Origin: Spirosoma sp.
GTDB taxonomy: Bacteria > Bacteroidota > Bacteroidia > Cytophagales > Spirosomataceae
Direction: 5' to 3'
NCBI GenBank assembly: GCA_028288385.1
Contig: JAQBNX010000272.1
Coordinates: 1-6,853, forward strand
DNA: 6,853 bases
The notes beneath the pieces are model-generated. The model was not told the DNA's origin. It did not search any database and worked only from the letters and a program-made list of their open reading frames with translations. The position numbers and the translations under genes were made by a program. Shown piece after piece: positions 6,343 to 6,853 of the stretch (position 1 is its first letter; the number at the start of each line of letters is the position of its first letter).

Positions 6343-6853
6343 TTAGTGAATCCGGGCAACAGCAACCGACATATCGTCTGTATGTCGGCCGTATTCTTTG
6401 TAGAGCGCAGTTGCCAGCACCATAGGGTCATAACGGCTCACATTAGGGTATCGGGCCGGATTCCACCGGGAATGGATACCATCGGAGGCCATTACTAAAC
6501 ACTGACCCGGTTCATAGGGCAACTCACATTCTTGTAAATCTCGGGGCATATTGTAGCCCAGAATTCCATTCTGAGCGGCATAACTTTTTGAGTAACTCTT
6601 CCCCCACAGTTGTGTTCTGATATTTCCCACCCCAGAGACGGTCCATTTGCGATTGGCAAAACTAAAAATGGCCGCTGTGCCTACCAATCCCCGTGTACCA
6701 ATAGCCATCCGATGAATTGCATGCAGCCATGCGGCCGGGCTGCTGTCACGTTGCTGGGCCATGGCACGAGTAGCCTGCTCCACGGCCTGATGAGCCGGAA
6801 GTCCATGCCCCAGACCATCTCCCAAAAATAGACGTCGTGAATTAGTCGTCAGT
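6343..6853 (-). CDS. RsbX/SpoIIE-type PP2C serine phosphatase, C-terminal part (5' end outside window)
   Basis: About 169 residues are visible. The frame stays open to the right edge (residues LTTNSRRLF precede the first motif), so the TTG at 6825 is not a real start. The fold is PP2C of the short RsbX/SpoIIE type: LGDGLGHG with the first metal-binding Asp (D12 of the visible part), GTRGLVGTAAIF, SGVGNIRTQLWG, MASDGI with a second metal Asp (D124) and HTDDMSVAV (D159, D160) near the end. Such enzymes remove phosphate from serine or threonine on STAS-domain proteins such as RsbS/RsbR or anti-anti-sigma factors. All motifs expected in this region are intact, so it is probably active. Many relatives have an RsbT-like ATPase domain fused at the N-terminus; whether this one does lies outside the window. 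The kinase ATG follows 4 bases after its TAA, so the two are almost certainly cotranscribed and perhaps translationally coupled. Confidence 0.85.
   Translation of the reverse strand, partial: LTTNSRRLFLGDGLGHGLPAHQAVEQATRAMAQQRDSSPAAWLHAIHRMAIGTRGLVGTAAIFSFANRKWTVSGVGNIRTQLWGKSYSKSYAAQNGILGYNMPRDLQECELPYEPGQCLVMASDGIHSRWNPARYPNVSRYDPMVLATALYKEYGRHTDDMSVAVARIH

Noticed and set aside
6339..6431. N-terminal extension of the histidine kinase to an ATG at 6431
   Set aside because: It would overlap the conserved C-terminus of the phosphatase, and the extra 31 residues look like out-of-frame translation. The ATG at 6338 gives a tidy 4-base gap.

Overview
The window looks like chromosomal DNA from a Bacteroidota bacterium of the Cytophagales type (Spirosoma-like). 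This is inferred from protein style: a DUF4136 lipoprotein, a prokaryotic TMEM175 channel, an RsbT-like/PAS histidine kinase beside an RsbX-type phosphatase, and AAC-rich leaders without clear Shine-Dalgarno sites. The genus is a guess. No tRNA, rRNA, CRISPR array, insertion sequence or phage gene was seen.

Layout from left to right. Bases 1-774 (+) are the 3' part of an APC-superfamily amino acid permease. Bases 906-1664 (-) encode a ZIP-family metal transporter whose usual metal-binding histidines are replaced. It is transcribed divergently from a plus-strand pair: a TMEM175-type potassium channel (1741-2373) and, 16 bases later, a probable lipoprotein M23 metallopeptidase with tandem SH3-like repeats (2390-3754). 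A perfect 8+8 bp inverted repeat lies in the divergent gap. An 18-bp-stem bidirectional terminator (3807-3851) separates the peptidase from a convergent DUF4136 lipoprotein gene (3869-4438, -). A 229-base spacer follows. Then come two minus-strand genes 4 bases apart: a PAS histidine kinase (4668-6338) and, upstream of it in transcription, the C-terminal part of an RsbX/SpoIIE-like serine phosphatase that runs off the right edge (6343-6853).

The left and middle genes concern the envelope: amino acid, metal and potassium transport, cell wall cleavage and an outer-envelope lipoprotein. The right end is the downstream part of a signalling operon. The phosphatase and the kinase, which carries a degenerate RsbT-like N-terminal domain, suggest a stressosome-like partner-switching module feeding a two-component kinase. 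The rest of that operon would lie beyond base 6853. This kinase architecture is the most interesting item here. The remaining genes are recognisable family members.
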